In this document: positions 12,640-32,262 of the stretch, one piece after another | How positions within the stretch are numbered: position 1 is the stretch's first letter | How the letters are laid out: each line of letters starts with the position of its first letter | NCBI RefSeq assembly: GCF_042477335.2 | Contig: NC_091255.1 | Location: 36,000,501 to 36,064,500 of the forward strand | Length of the DNA stretch: 64,000 bases | Direction: 5' to 3' | Origin: Ovis canadensis | Lineage: Eukaryota > Chordata > Mammalia > Artiodactyla > Bovidae | Translations under genes and position numbers: made by a program | The notes under the pieces: model-generated | The model's database searches: none | What the model was told of the DNA's origin: nothing | Seen by the model: the letters and a program-made list of their open reading frames with translations, nothing else

Positions 12640-12850
12640 TAGGGCTTGGATTGTCAGATCAGACCTGGATTCCATTCTCAGCTCTGCCACTTAGTGGCTA
12701 CAGGAATTTGGAAAGGTCACAACCTCTCTGAGCCTCCTGTTCTTAGTCTGGAAAATTTAAATATCAATACTTATCTTGTAGGTAGTTTATGCAAAGCACC
12801 TAGCACAGTGCCTGGCACAGAATGAACACTGAATGCTTGTCATGAAATGC
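12640..12850. repeat. MIR SINE remnant
   Basis: 'gggcttggattgtcagatcagacctgg', 'ctctgccacttagtggcta' and 'cctagcacagtgcctggcacag' are conserved MIR segments. The surrounding 11.9-13.3 kb has no coding region that I can support. Confidence 0.75.
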
Positions 12851-13369
12851 TTATTATTTTTAAATGCTGTTAGTTATTATTTTTATTATTCTGGTTGTTA
12901 GGCCTGCTTCAAACTGGCCAAGACCTTAGGAGTAGGTCAGGGAGGAGTGGAGAATGTGTGCCAATGTGGTCGTGGGGGGAAGGGGGCTGGGGATTAGCTT
13001 CCCCTGCATTGTGCATTTTATTTGATGAGGGCTTTCCTCAGATTTGTATTGCTTTCTTTGGGATTATTTTTCTCCCTCTTCTTGGAGAAGAAACAGCTAA
13101 GACTATTCCTCTGGCTGTGAAAATAAAATAATTGTATTGTGGTTCTTGATTTTTGAGCAAGACCCCAGTCCCCTCCCATGTTCTCTGGAGCCTTTCAATT
13201 TTGCCAAGGGACTCTACAGTTTCCTTTGCGGGGACAGGGCTGGCTGAGGGGTGTGTAAAAGGTTCGGGTGGGTGGGCAGAGAGACTAGTGCAGGGGGGTG
13301 GGGGGGGGCGAGTAGTTAAAGGAAGAGACCGGAAGGGAGGAGGAGGGAGCCTGCTGTTGGGGAGGGAGG

Positions 13370-13425
13370 GAGGGGAGGAGGAGGTGGAGGAGGAGGAGGA
13401 GGAGGAGGAGGAGGGAGGGGGTTGG
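13370..13425. repeat. (GGA)n purine microsatellite
   Basis: An impure GGA/GAGGAGG tract just upstream of a candidate KDM6B 5' exon. It produces long spurious antisense and sense ORFs of poly-Glu or poly-Ser. It is a potential triplex/H-DNA or nucleosome-free element. Confidence 0.8.
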
Positions 13426-13439
13426 GGAGAGCCTGCTAC

Positions 13440-13635
13440 AGTTCTTTGTTTGACTCCGGGACTCAGGGACGGGGAGGAGGAGGGAGGGAGGCCGAGGCTG
13501 CAAGCGCCGGGGCAGGCCCAGGAGGCAGAGGAGGGACCGTCTCCCCCGCCCCCCCAGCCCCCACTCCCCCCCCTGCTGCTCCCCCCCTCCCTACCCGGAC
13601 TCCGGGGGCACCGCCGGGGGACAGACACCCAGCAG
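13440..13635 (+). promoter_or_regulatory. KDM6B: Candidate non-coding 5' exon of KDM6B ending at donor CAG|GTAACC
   Basis: A very C-rich stretch ends in 'acacccagcag' followed by GTAACC, a good donor. It follows the GGA tract and lacks a plausible CDS. It is a candidate alternative first exon; the start is estimated from composition only. Confidence 0.4.
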
Positions 13636-14699
13636 GTAACCCCGGCCTGGCTCGCCCTCTCCTCTCGGGTTTTCCTCCACACCCTCCCTGTGACCCCTTT
13701 CCCCGGTTCCGTCTCCCCATTTCCCCTGGCTTGCCTCTTTCCTCGTGGCCCTCGGTGTTCCATCTCCCCACTTGGGGTAGTCACCCGCTGGCCGCGCCGC
13801 TGTCTCGTGCAGCCTGACTCCCTTCCCCTCGACCGACAGCTTGTGCACCCCAGGTCTGCCCGCGGCACCTTTCGGGGCTCTGTCTGGCCGCTTCTCCAGG
13901 CTTTGCTTTCCTTCCGACCTATCTATCCCCTGGGGCTCTGAGGCAGGAGGGAGTCCCTGTCCTTTTCTCGCTCTCCCAGTTCCCCGCCCCCCAACTCTGG
14001 CCCCCTTTCTCCTTCTAGCAGTCTCTAGGGGGTGGGGAGAGAACCGGAATTTGGGGGGCCCTCTGGAGGGGCAAGGGGCTGTATGTCTGTGGGCGAAAGG
14101 GGCTGTGAGTGTGTTGGGGTGGGGGCGGGGGCGGTTAGAGACCCGGCTGCCTGTCTGTTGTCCCTTTAAATGGCCCTCACATTTCTGGGGACTTGTAGGG
14201 GGGAGGTGGCCAGCCGCCTGCCTGGGGGGCAGGGCCCTCTGTTCATCCACACAATCAGGGGTGGTAATGATTTAAAGGGACAGCTTTGGTGTGGCCGATG
14301 CCACCCTTGGCCAGCTGGAGGGGGAGCCGGCAGGCCTCGTCTGGGGAGGCTTGGCTGGCGAGCAGGGCATTTGAGGCTGAATCTGTCTCAGGGCCTGCCA
14401 GGTCTGGGACAGTGCTTCAGCTGGGACCTGCATGGAGGGTGACAGCTTGCCTGGGGGCCACTTAACCTGGGCCTTCTCCAGGGCCCCACCTTTGGGTTCA
14501 GGGACTCCTTGGCCAAGAATCCTTGAGTCTAAACTACCGAGCCTGTCAGCCACCAGGTGGGGGCCACTGGCAGGTCTGCAGGTGAGCGGCCGGCCAGGCA
14601 CACTGGAGCTGGCCCTTCAGCTCCCCCTTTTGTTGTTTGGCTCTGTGCACAAGAAAGCTCCAGCCCCTCCCCCAGCTCCCCCTTCCCGTCCACATGCCC

Positions 14700-14738
14700 C
14701 CGCCCCCCCCCCCCCCACCACACACACACACACCCACC
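14700..14738. repeat. Poly-C / (CA)n simple repeat
   Basis: A run of ~13 C residues followed by CACACACACACAC. The surrounding region (13636-15100) is GC-rich non-coding DNA with no other feature that I can name. Confidence 0.85.
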
Positions 14739-15103
14739 CCAGCTGTTGGACAGATGAATTACAGCCTCCGGCTTGGGGCCAGGACTGGTGAGGGATTAAA
14801 GCTCTGGGGCTGGCCCTTTAAATGGCTGTTGGCCCCTCCCCCACTCTAGTGTCCAGACACCCTATACACACCCTTCCTGACCCCCTTGGACGCCCCTCAC
14901 TTCTCCTCTTGCTCTGTCCTAAGGCCTGCTGCTCCCCATTTTATAGGCTGGACTCTCCCTAGTATTCCCTTCTCCCCCAACATAACCCTATATACAAATG
15001 CTACAGACTGCACACACATAAACACACACAGTTACTCTCTGGTCTCACATTCTGAGAGTCCCTGTCCTGGAGGGTTCCAGCCTCAAGCTTCCTTCCCCAG
15101 CAG

Positions 15104-15158
15104 AAGGACCTTGCCTGCCTGGCCTCCCTAGCCTGCAGCTGACCACTACCCTGGCCAG
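15104..15158 (+). promoter_or_regulatory. KDM6B: Candidate internal 5' UTR exon of KDM6B
   Basis: A good polypyrimidine tract and acceptor ('cttccttccccagcag', a NAGNAG so 15101 is also possible) is followed 55 nt later by donor CCAG|GTGAGG at 15159. There is no convincing coding potential. It fits an alternatively spliced non-coding KDM6B exon, but transcript support is needed. Confidence 0.4.
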
Positions 15159-16192
15159 GTGAGGGGCCTTGCATGGGTCAGAAATAGCACCTCCCTGGGG
15201 GCAGTGTCATCAGCAGCTGAAGCAGCTTGCAGCACATTGCATCATGGAGGCTGGGGGCTGGGGGCTGGGTGCTGGTGGCCTGAGTCTCTGGGGCAGGGGG
15301 AAGGATAGGGGCTGGAAGGCCTGAGAGTGGAGAGGCTAAATGCTGAGCCCAAGTGTCTGGGTCCTTAAGGGCAAAGAACTGTGGCTAAGAGGGCAGAAAA
15401 CAGGTCCCTGAGGAGTGAGTTTGAGGTGAGGGCAGACAGGTGTGACCCCTAGATGGATACCTGATTCTTGGCCCTGGTCCTAGACACCTACCTTCTTGTC
15501 TCTGAGAGTTAGGAGGGGAGGGAGTGGGCCCCTATCGCCTTCTTGGGCCACAGAGAGGAAGGAGGTGATGGGGAAACAGGATATGGCCTTGATGGGTGGA
15601 TGGAAGGGAGGCTTGCAGCAGAGGCCACTTCCAGACTCAGGCCTAGAGTCACAGTCCTTGATGAGGAGGAAGGCTTCCTCCCTGCTTGGCCCGTTCATCT
15701 AGTCTGGCCACCTGTACTGCTCACCGTGACCTGCCTGCACCTGCCTGGGGGAAGGCAAGGGGGCAAAGTACAGAGGGTGGGGTTGACTGGTGTCTTGATA
15801 AGGTTAGGGAGGAGGCAGCGCTGAAGGAAGAGTTTCTGCAAGTCCAAGGTCAGGACTGAAGCTGACTTGGGTGAGATGTCAGAGGTGGTTGGGACTTCTT
15901 TGGGACCAGGGACTCTCAGCAGGAAGGTCTAGTCAGAAGAGGCATCATGGGCTGGATGTCCACTGTGGACCTAACACCAGTGCTGTGGCATGTGCCCTCA
16001 CTCCCTGGTCCAGACTGCTTCCTAAAGGGGAAGGCTCTTGGATTGGCTTTTTCTGGTTGCTATGGAAACATTCCATTCTCCTATCCCATCTGACCACCAG
16101 AACCAGGTTTCTCCTCAGTAAGGGGATAGAAGGGGCACAGGAAAATTCTCCAGCCTGGGAGGACCCACCTCTAACTGGCTTTTCTCTTTTAG

Positions 16193-16309
16193 GTTCCCCC
16201 AGGCACCATGCCAGCCCCGTAGTACCACCCACCTCACCCACTGCGGTCTGCTGCACCCTACTGCTGGGACACTGGTTCCAATGAGACAGGGCACACCAAA
16301 CTCCACCTG
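16193..16309 (+). promoter_or_regulatory. KDM6B: Candidate internal 5' UTR exon of KDM6B with short uORFs
   Basis: A strong acceptor ('ggcttttctcttttag') and a consensus donor (CTG|GTAAGT) bound 117 nt. It contains ATG-CCA-GCC-CCG-TAG (a four-codon uORF at ~16208) and a second ATG at ~16282. If included in mRNA these uORFs would be expected to reduce translation of KDM6B. Confidence 0.45.
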
Positions 16310-17204
16310 GTAAGTCCTGCTCTGAGCAATGCAGTACCTCCCCCCAGCAGTCCCAACTCTGCATCTCATGCAAGAAAGATTGGTATGATCTAGATCATGC
16401 CCACTCCTCAGAATGGTCCAGTCCAACGCTGAGCATCCCCCCACCATGTGGTGATTGAGTGGTTCAGTCTTCCTCATTTATGGTGCTCCCCTCTGTTGTA
16501 TATGAATGGTTCATCCCTGTACTTCACCAGCCTCTTAACTACCACCAAAAAATCTACCCCCCTCCCCAAGTGCCTCAGCTCAGTTACTTATTGAATTAAC
16601 CTGGGGTTTGCAGGCCAGAAGATAAAGATAGCTGGAGGGTTTTTTTTTTTTTTTTCTCGTTTTGGAATGAGGAGGGCTTTGCCCTGTAAGAGTTGTTGAA
16701 CAGCTTGGCTTATGAAGGGTGATTGGAAACTGAATTAGAGAGATACTGGAGGCCACTGTCACGAAAACCTGCCTCTTCTGCTTCCCTGTCTCCTCCTGCC
16801 AGTTCTCTGCCTAAGGCCCTGCTCCATCCTCTCCCCCATTCTACAGAAGAAATTATACCTAAGCTAGAGACCTAAATTCTCTTAAGTGCGTGTTGTTCAT
16901 CTCCACTACTCAGTAATGGTATTTTGAGTGGAACTTAGAGAGTTTTCTTCTATGTATCTCTCATTATTTGGCAAGATGGTTGGCACATTGGGGTGCCTCA
17001 GCAGAATTGCATTGAATGTGTTAACTGAGTGAGCTTCATGGCCAAGAAACTGACCGCTTCTGAGAAATGCTGCACAGCTTCCTACCTACATCTTCTCTAG
17101 AGGACATGAGACATTTGGGATGGTAACATGGGGGAAAGCTGAGGAACAGACTGACCCTGGAAATGTCCTGTGAGGATAAAACCAACAGGGATAGTACAGA
17201 GGCA

Positions 17205-17415
17205 TTATAGAAGAGTGGTGAGAAGGCAGCTCTGGAAAGAAGCCTAGCTCTTACTCAAGGGCTTGACCAAGTTATATAACCTTGCTGAGCCTGTTTCCTC
17301 ATCTGTAAAATGGGGTAGTACGACGTCAAGTTCTAGAGAGGAGTTTTTGAAAATGTCTATAAAGTGCTTAACACTGTACCTGGTATGTAGTAAGTATTCA
17401 CTAAATGCTAGCAAT
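17205..17415. repeat. MIR SINE remnant
   Basis: 'gagcctgtttcctcatctgtaaaatgggg' and 'aaagtgcttaacactgtacctgg' are diagnostic MIR text. Confidence 0.75.
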
Positions 17416-17487
17416 TAACCATCACACTAGGAGCCACAGGGAGCTGTGAGGATAAGCAAGGTTGTTGAAGAATAGGACATAAATGAA

Positions 17488-17660
17488 GGCAGTGCCTGTG
17501 CCCTCAGTCATGTCTGACTCTTTGCAACCCCAGGGGCTGTAGCCTATGGAGTGGGTTGCCATTGCCTCCTCCAAGGGATCTTCCCCACCCAGGGATCGAA
17601 CCCACATCTCCTGCACTGGCGGGCAGACTCTTTACCATTGAGCCACCTGAGATGCTCCAC
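17488..17660. mobile_element. Bov-tA SINE
   Basis: 'cctcagtcatgtctgactctttgcaaccccaggg', 'tggagtgggttgccattgcc' and 'agggatcgaacccacatctcctgc ... tctttaccattgagccacc' form a tRNA-derived ruminant Bov-tA element, including the tRNA B-box-like part. Confidence 0.85.
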
Positions 17661-17789
17661 AAATGAAGGCAGGCAAACCTCTAAATACTTGACTCAAACA
17701 GAAGGCTCACTGATCCAGCAGGATGCGGGGGATCAGGATGTGGGGGAGTGGGGCGAGGAGTTAGCAGGGTCAGCCTGCTCCGGTGTCTC

Positions 17790-18110
17790 CCTGACTCTGT
17801 TCAGGAACATGAAGGCAAACACAGAAGGGCATGTGCAGAGAGACACACGTGATCACGCAAGTGATGCAGAGGCAGTCCCAGACAAAAGACCGAGACAGGA
17901 GCCAGGCAGACACACAGACCGTGTAGACAGGCGTAATGACAGGAACACGTCAGACAAGGCACTGAAGGAGACAAGATGAGCAGATACGCAGGTGCGCACG
18001 GAGACAGACACCGGGACCCACACACTGCCGACCTTGTCAGACAGACTGGTGAACACAGCGGTCCAGTCAGAGGCAGACACAAGGCTCGCAGTGACACACA
18101 GCGGGCCGGG
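17790..18110. repeat. Degenerate GACA/CAGA-rich tract
   Basis: About 320 bp dominated by irregular GACA, AGAC and CACA units ('gagacagacaccgggac', 'agacagactggtgaac'), with no clean period. It looks like a decayed tetranucleotide repeat, and a larger similar tract lies upstream of CHD3 (50.96-54.09 kb). Confidence 0.6.
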
Positions 18111-18199
18111 GCCGGCACTGTCACTTCTCGGTGAGGGGCGGGGAGGGGCCGGCAGCGGGGGAAGGCTGGGGAAGGGAATCCCGAACGGGCTGCCTGCCC

Positions 18200-19420
18200 G
18201 GGGTGGCTGAGTCACAGCGGAGCCCCAGCCGGCGGCCCTCCCTCGCCTCCCCCTCCCTCAGGTAAGAAGCGAGCTGTAACCCCTCGCTGCCACCAGGCAG
18301 AACGGGGCTTGACAGCGAGCGGGACGTGGCAGGGTTCCCGGGCCGGCTCCACCTCCGCGCGTGCCGCGTGCCTGCTGACGGCCTGCTCGGTAATACCGTA
18401 TCTGCGGGGTCTTGTCTTTGGCCGGCACGTGAATCTGCGTGCTCATGTCTGGCCCCTCATCCCGCACGGTAGGAGCGGTGTGCGGCTCCTCCGGCCTCGC
18501 GCCCAGAGAGAGTTAAGTGGGTGTAATTGATAGAGTGGGTCTCTCTTGGGGCTCTAGGGGGAGGGGGGCCGGTTAAAGTCCCCGAGTCCGGAGCCCGGAT
18601 GGAGGGGGCGGAGCTGGGCTTAGCCGGGAGTGCCCGGATGGAGAGGGCGTGGCTTCGGCTGGAGAAGAATTAACCCCTTCGGAGCGGCTGACTCCCAGGA
18701 CTCTGGGTCCGACGGTAGAGGCTGGAATGCCTGTCCAGAAGTGTACTGTCCTCCCAGCCTGGCTTTGGCTGCGTGCGTCTGCCTCTCATCTGTGTTTGAA
18801 GAGCCTGTGGGTGTCTTTGCCTGCCGGTGATTGTCCCCTCCCCTGGGTTAGTACGGACACCGGGAGTCGGGGCGGGCTATTCCTGACCCAAAGCGAGAGT
18901 GGAGGTGAGAGTGGACCGCGCGCGGGCCGGCTGCCGGCCGCTGGGGAACAGGTGTGAGCGCGGCGTCGGGGCTGCACAGCGCGGGGAGGGGCCGTCGTGG
19001 GGGAAGACGAGAGGGGAAATTCCGCGGGACCGGTGGGGAGCGGTGTGTGGGCTGAGTTGTGTCTGCCTCTGACTGTGTGTGTGTCTGTGTGTGTTCAGGG
19101 AGGCGGGGGCTGAGTCAGTGGGAATAAGGGGAAGGTTTTCTGGGTGACTCACGCTCCCCCACACCAAGCCTGAATCACACCGCGAGGGAGGGCTTTGTAC
19201 AGGAGGCGGATGGGAAGTCAGGCGCCTGGGTCCCGGGTGGGGACAAGGACCCGAGGTGGTCGACAAGAGTGAGTGTGTGTTTAGTGTACAGGAAGTTTTT
19301 GTTCTCTAGAGAGAGGGCTGCTGTATTCTGAGTACCGGCGTAGGGGTTTGTGGACAGAGGTGGAAAGGAGCTGGAGGACGGGACTGGCTGTTTTAGGGAA
19401 AGCTGAGTCAGTTCCCCGTG
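18200..19420 (+). promoter_or_regulatory. KDM6B: AP-1 / NF-kB motif cluster in KDM6B upstream CpG region
   Basis: Four exact AP-1 heptamers (TGAGTCA at 18208, 19111 and 19404; TGACTCA at 19145) and one exact kB decamer GGGAAATTCC (19014-19023) lie within 1.2 kb of CpG-rich DNA. A donor CAG|GTAAGA at 18262 could end a further alternative first exon. KDM6B is known to be induced by inflammatory NF-kB signalling in macrophages; binding here is inferred. Confidence 0.5.
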
Positions 19421-19846
19421 GGAAAGGGGAAGTGGTAGAGGGGAAGTGTCATCATCGCAGAAGGGGAAGTTGCATTTCCTGGTAACTGGCAGCGCCCCTC
19501 GGCACCACTTCCCAGTCGAGGGTCTGTTCCTCGGATGTCCGGACCCTCAGTTCCCCGTTTTCCCTTGTCTGGTCCATGAATCCCAGGACTTAGGTCAGGG
19601 CAACTGGCCAGGGCTATGCTAGACCGCAGTTAAGCTCAGGGCTTGGTAACTGACAGACTGTTTGGTGAGGAGATAGTTCTGACCGAAACTCCGCGTGAAT
19701 CGCGGGAAGGGTCCGCAGAGCCCTGGCGCCTACCAGGGCTCGCCGGGGACCTGTGGGGTCCAAGCGCTTGCGTGCAAACAGATGACCTTGCCCTGCGGAG
19801 GGTGGACTGTTTTCACCAGAAACCTGCCTGCCCTTGTGGGTTGGGT

Positions 19847-19856
19847 GGAAATTTCC
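19847..19856. promoter_or_regulatory. kB-like palindrome GGAAATTTCC
   Basis: A perfectly palindromic GGAAATTTCC followed by CC (minus-strand GGGGAAATTTCC), compatible with NF-kB family binding. It lies between the AP-1 cluster and the proximal KDM6B promoter. Confidence 0.4.
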
Positions 19857-20289
19857 CCACAGGGCAGACTTCTCTCGGCGAAGGCGAACTTTCCAGCCGC
19901 CCCCAGCCCCTTGTCGCGCGTTCTCCCCCGGCTTCCTGCCCGGCGCTAGCTCCAGCTGGAGCGCTGGCCCCGCCCCCGCCGCTTTGTACTCTACACTCGC
20001 CTCTCGCAGCTCTTTGTACTCTAGACTCTCAATGGACCGATCCTGGAGCGGAGCCGGCTTCCTACCTGCCGGGACGCCGGGTAGGCGAGGAGGCGGCGAA
20101 GGGACCGTGATCCTGGGCTCGGAGAAGCGAGAAGGAAGAACTGGGGCTAAAGGGAAAGTGCCCAGGAATGGGAGCGCTGCTCCCTTCGTGGGTCTAGCCA
20201 GCACCGACGGGAAAGGGTTGGGGGGCGGGGTGAAAGAGGAAGTGAAACGGGTTCTGGGTTCTTTAAGGGAGTGGGCGGTGAGAGTGGGA

Positions 20290-20545
20290 CAAGGGTGATG
20301 TCACCGCCTGGCGGGCCCCGCCTTCCTCCCTCCCGAAGGACCCCCCCCCCCACTCTTACACACGCCGCTTCCGCTGCGCAAGTAGCCACGTCACGGGCAA
20401 CCCCCGAAATCCCCCCTCCCTTGGGGGGCGGGGGCCACGTGGGCCGTGGGGAACCGCGTGGCCCTGGCGGGTAAGGGCATAGAGGATACGGGAGCCACGC
20501 GAGAGGGGCCACTCGGGACCGCAGTGCGCGACTTCTCAGAAGTTG
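20290..20545 (+). promoter_or_regulatory. KDM6B: CRE-like, CACGTG and STAT (TTCN3GAA) sites in CpG island
   Basis: TGATGTCA (20296-20303), CCACGTCAC (~20386), CACGTG within GGCCACGTGGGCC (20436-20441) and TTCTCAGAA (20533-20541) occur in a short CpG-rich block 700-950 bp upstream of the CCAAT-box promoter. Function is inferred from motif identity only. Confidence 0.4.
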
Positions 20546-21139
20546 GGGGATTAGAGGGGGGTTTTGGTTTTGGGGGTCGGTTGGTATTGAAGACCTACAG
20601 AGCCAGGGGAAGTGGAGCTGGAGGAACTGGGTATGAAGCTGGGGACTGACCATGTTTTGGGATGGGGGTCAGGGGTGGGGGGTGGAGCGCTCAGATCGCG
20701 GCGCGGGCGGGTTTGTGTGCCATAGAAGTTGCCCTGAGTGGCCAGCCCTAAGCAGTTCCTAGAGGGTGGGGAGGTCAGAGGCTGGGCGAGATGAAGTGAG
20801 GAGGGGCAGCGACGGCTATGTCAGCATTGTGCATCCGTGTGCCAACCTTTCGTCTTAGGCGGCGGGACAGGGGCGGTTTCGGGCGGTCTAGCGCGGACCA
20901 CTGGCGGCTCTGTGGGCGCGTGGGACTTGCGGGTAGCTCCATGCTCCAGGCTGGCCCGAGTGTGCGACCCGCCGCCTTCGCATGGGTCGCAGGCTCCGCT
21001 TGCCTTGCCCGATCGAGTGTCAGCTTGGAGATGGAGACCCTAGGTGGGAGCCCCGGGGTCACATCGGGGTCATCCCGGGCAGAGCCCGTCTGACCGGCTC
21101 CGCCGCCCCTCCTCCCCCGGCAGCGGCCGGGCTAACCTT

Positions 21140-21280
21140 GCTCCTATTGGTCCCAGCCAGGCTGTTACTGAGGCGGAGACACGGGTGATGATTGGCTTTC
21201 TGGGGAGAGAGGAAATCCTGTGATTGGTCAGGTCTCCGGAGCTCGCCGACGCCGGGAGAGGACGCTCCCACGGAGGCCGG
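21140..21280 (+). promoter_or_regulatory. KDM6B: Proximal KDM6B promoter with three inverted CCAAT boxes and 5' exon
   Basis: Three ATTGG (inverted CCAAT, NF-Y) boxes at 21146, 21191 and 21223 precede a short GC-rich stretch that ends in the donor GTAAGC at 21281. This looks like a TATA-less promoter, with transcription starting near 21235-21260 and a small non-coding first exon. It would splice to 21518-21660. Confidence 0.55.
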
Positions 21281-21517
21281 GTAAGCGGCCGCTGCGGTGC
21301 AGCTCGGCCCCCCGGGCTCCCGCCTGGAAATCTGGCAGCGCAGCCACCCCTTCACCCCGGCTTGCCCTCCCGCGTGCTCCACTCTTCTGGGCCTCCGAGG
21401 GTTCCTTAGGCCAGGTGGACCACTCCTCGGGGATAGTCATCTCTGCGCAGATCAGAGACCTGTAGGGGACTGTGTGCTGGCCAGCTCACATCACTCCTTT
21501 TCCACTCCTCTCCGTAG

Positions 21518-21660
21518 AATTGGCTGTGAAAGGCCCTGGGCGACTCTCTGGGAGCAGTGGGCACTCCTGTCAGAGCGGCTGGAGAGGGACCATCGCCCCA
21601 GGGAGCTGGGGCAGGGGGCCGTGCCCGATCTCCAGGGCTCCTGGGGCCACTGCTGACCTG
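21518..21660 (+). promoter_or_regulatory. KDM6B: KDM6B 5' UTR exon
   Basis: Acceptor 'cactcctctccgtag' at 21516-21517 and donor CTG|GTAAGG bound 143 nt with no long frame. It directly precedes the first coding exon, whose acceptor is at 21752 (or 21725 as an alternative). Position and signals make it a likely 5' UTR exon. Confidence 0.55.
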
Positions 21661-21664
21661 GTAA

Positions 21665-31022
<9,358 letters not shown>

Positions 31023-31261
31023 GTTTCGGTAACGTGCTAGTGGTAGCAGGGAGAGCCCTGGGAGGAGGGCAGCGAAACCGTGATTGATGGGGAGGGACTG
31101 CGCAGACCCCGGCTAGGGGAGCCCCTCCCCGGAGGCGCCTGTGGAATGTCCAGAGCGCCGGTCTCTCCTTGGCATGGGGGGGGTGCCTAATCCTGGAGTC
31201 GCATTCCAGGATAAGGGGGGGTGGGGTGGGGAGAGGCTGGGCCGGGGGAGGGGCAGGAAAG

Positions 31262-31272
31262 AGGGCTATAAG
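31262..31272 (+). promoter_or_regulatory. TMEM88: TATA-like box of TMEM88 (GGCTATAAGGG)
   Basis: GGCTATAAGGG lies ~40 bp upstream of the TMEM88 ATG, so transcription would start only ~10-15 nt before it. A GATA-type 'ggataag' occurs at ~31209. Adjacent GC boxes fit a compact promoter squeezed between KDM6B and TMEM88. Confidence 0.45.
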
Positions 31273-31307
31273 GGCCGCGGCCCAGGCGGGAGGGAGCCAG
31301 GCAGGCC

Positions 31308-31898
31308 ATGGCGGATGTCCCCGGGGCGCAGCGACCGGTTCCCGGCGGCGGCCCAGAGCCCCGGGACCCCCTGGACTGCTGGGCCTGCGCTGTGCTGGTC
31401 ACGGCCCAGAATCTCCTGGTGGCCGCCTTCAACCTTCTCCTGTTGGCGCTGGTGCTGGGGACCATCCTGCTGCCTGCTGTCACCATGCTAGGCTTTGGCT
31501 TCCTCTGCCACTCCCAGGTGAGCATGAGCCCGCGTTGTCGGGGAAGGGTGGCGGTGGGGTCTGTGGGCTGCAACCTCGCCGGGCCCGGGCTGTTTGGCTT
31601 GGGCCTCATGCTGCTTCTCCTCCCACAGTTTCTTCGCTCCCAGGCACCCCCTTGCACCGCGCACCTGCGGGACCCGGGCTTCACAGCCCTGCTGGTCACC
31701 GGATTCCTGCTCCTCGTGCCGCTGCTCGTGCTTGCCCTGGCCAGCTACCGCCGCCTTTGCCTGCGCCTCCGCCTGGCCGATTGCCTCGTGCCTTACAGCC
31801 GAGCCCTCTACCGGCGCCGGAGCAACACGCAGCCGCGGCCAGCCCGGTCCTCTCCAGGGCCCCAGGTTGCTCCAACCTCAGGAAAGGTCTGGGTCTGA
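31308..31898 (+). CDS. TMEM88: TMEM88, two-pass Dishevelled-binding membrane protein
   Basis: Exons 31308-31517 and 31629-31898 encode 159 residues, the usual family length. N-terminal MADVPGAQR is followed by two hydrophobic segments (about residues 26-66 around the AFNLLLLALVLGTILLP stretch, and about residues 84-109 with LLVTGFLLLVPLLVLALA). The C-terminus ends in GKVWV, the PDZ ligand known to bind Dishevelled and dampen Wnt/beta-catenin signalling. The first ATG is used; its context is GCCATGG, close to Kozak. The 111-nt intron is in frame and stop-free, so an unspliced mRNA would encode 196 residues. Confidence 0.95.
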   Translation: MADVPGAQRPVPGGGPEPRDPLDCWACAVLVTAQNLLVAAFNLLLLALVLGTILLPAVTMLGFGFLCHSQVSMSPRCRGRVAVGSVGCNLAGPGLFGLGLMLLLLPQFLRSQAPPCTAHLRDPGFTALLVTGFLLLVPLLVLALASYRRLCLRLRLADCLVPYSRALYRRRSNTQPRPARSSPGPQVAPTSGKVWV

Positions 31899-32256
31899 GG
31901 ACCCTCAAGTCAAGAACAACCCTGACGACTGCCCTCCCTCCAGGTCGGCCCAAGGACTTGAAGCTTACCCTGCCCTCACTCGTGCCTAAACCGGGTCCAG
32001 CATCCCCTTAGGGAACTGAACAACTGTGGACCCAATTCTGGTGAAAATTTACCACACCCTGAAAACCCACTTTCGTCTCACTACCCATATCTGAATCCTG
32101 AACATCTGGGCTGGACCCTGCATCCCCCCAGCCCCCTGTGAATAGACCTCGCTGGTGCGCTGGTGCTCTCCTTTTCCGGTGCTGCTCCTAGTATTTACGG
32201 ACTGGGGGTCGCGGGGAGGGGTGGCGAGGTTGGAGGGGAAGGAGTCATCACACATC

Positions 32257-32262
32257 AATAAA
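32257..32262 (+). terminator. TMEM88: TMEM88 polyadenylation signal AATAAA
   Basis: AATAAA in 'catcaataaagaattaatg', about 360 nt after the stop. It ends the transcript before the convergent NAA38 gene. Confidence 0.8.

Noticed and set aside
13038-13941. Overlapping sense and antisense frames of 262 and 276 codons
   Set aside because: Both strands are open because of GGA/CCT low complexity; products are poly-Glu or poly-Ser/Pro with no family resemblance.
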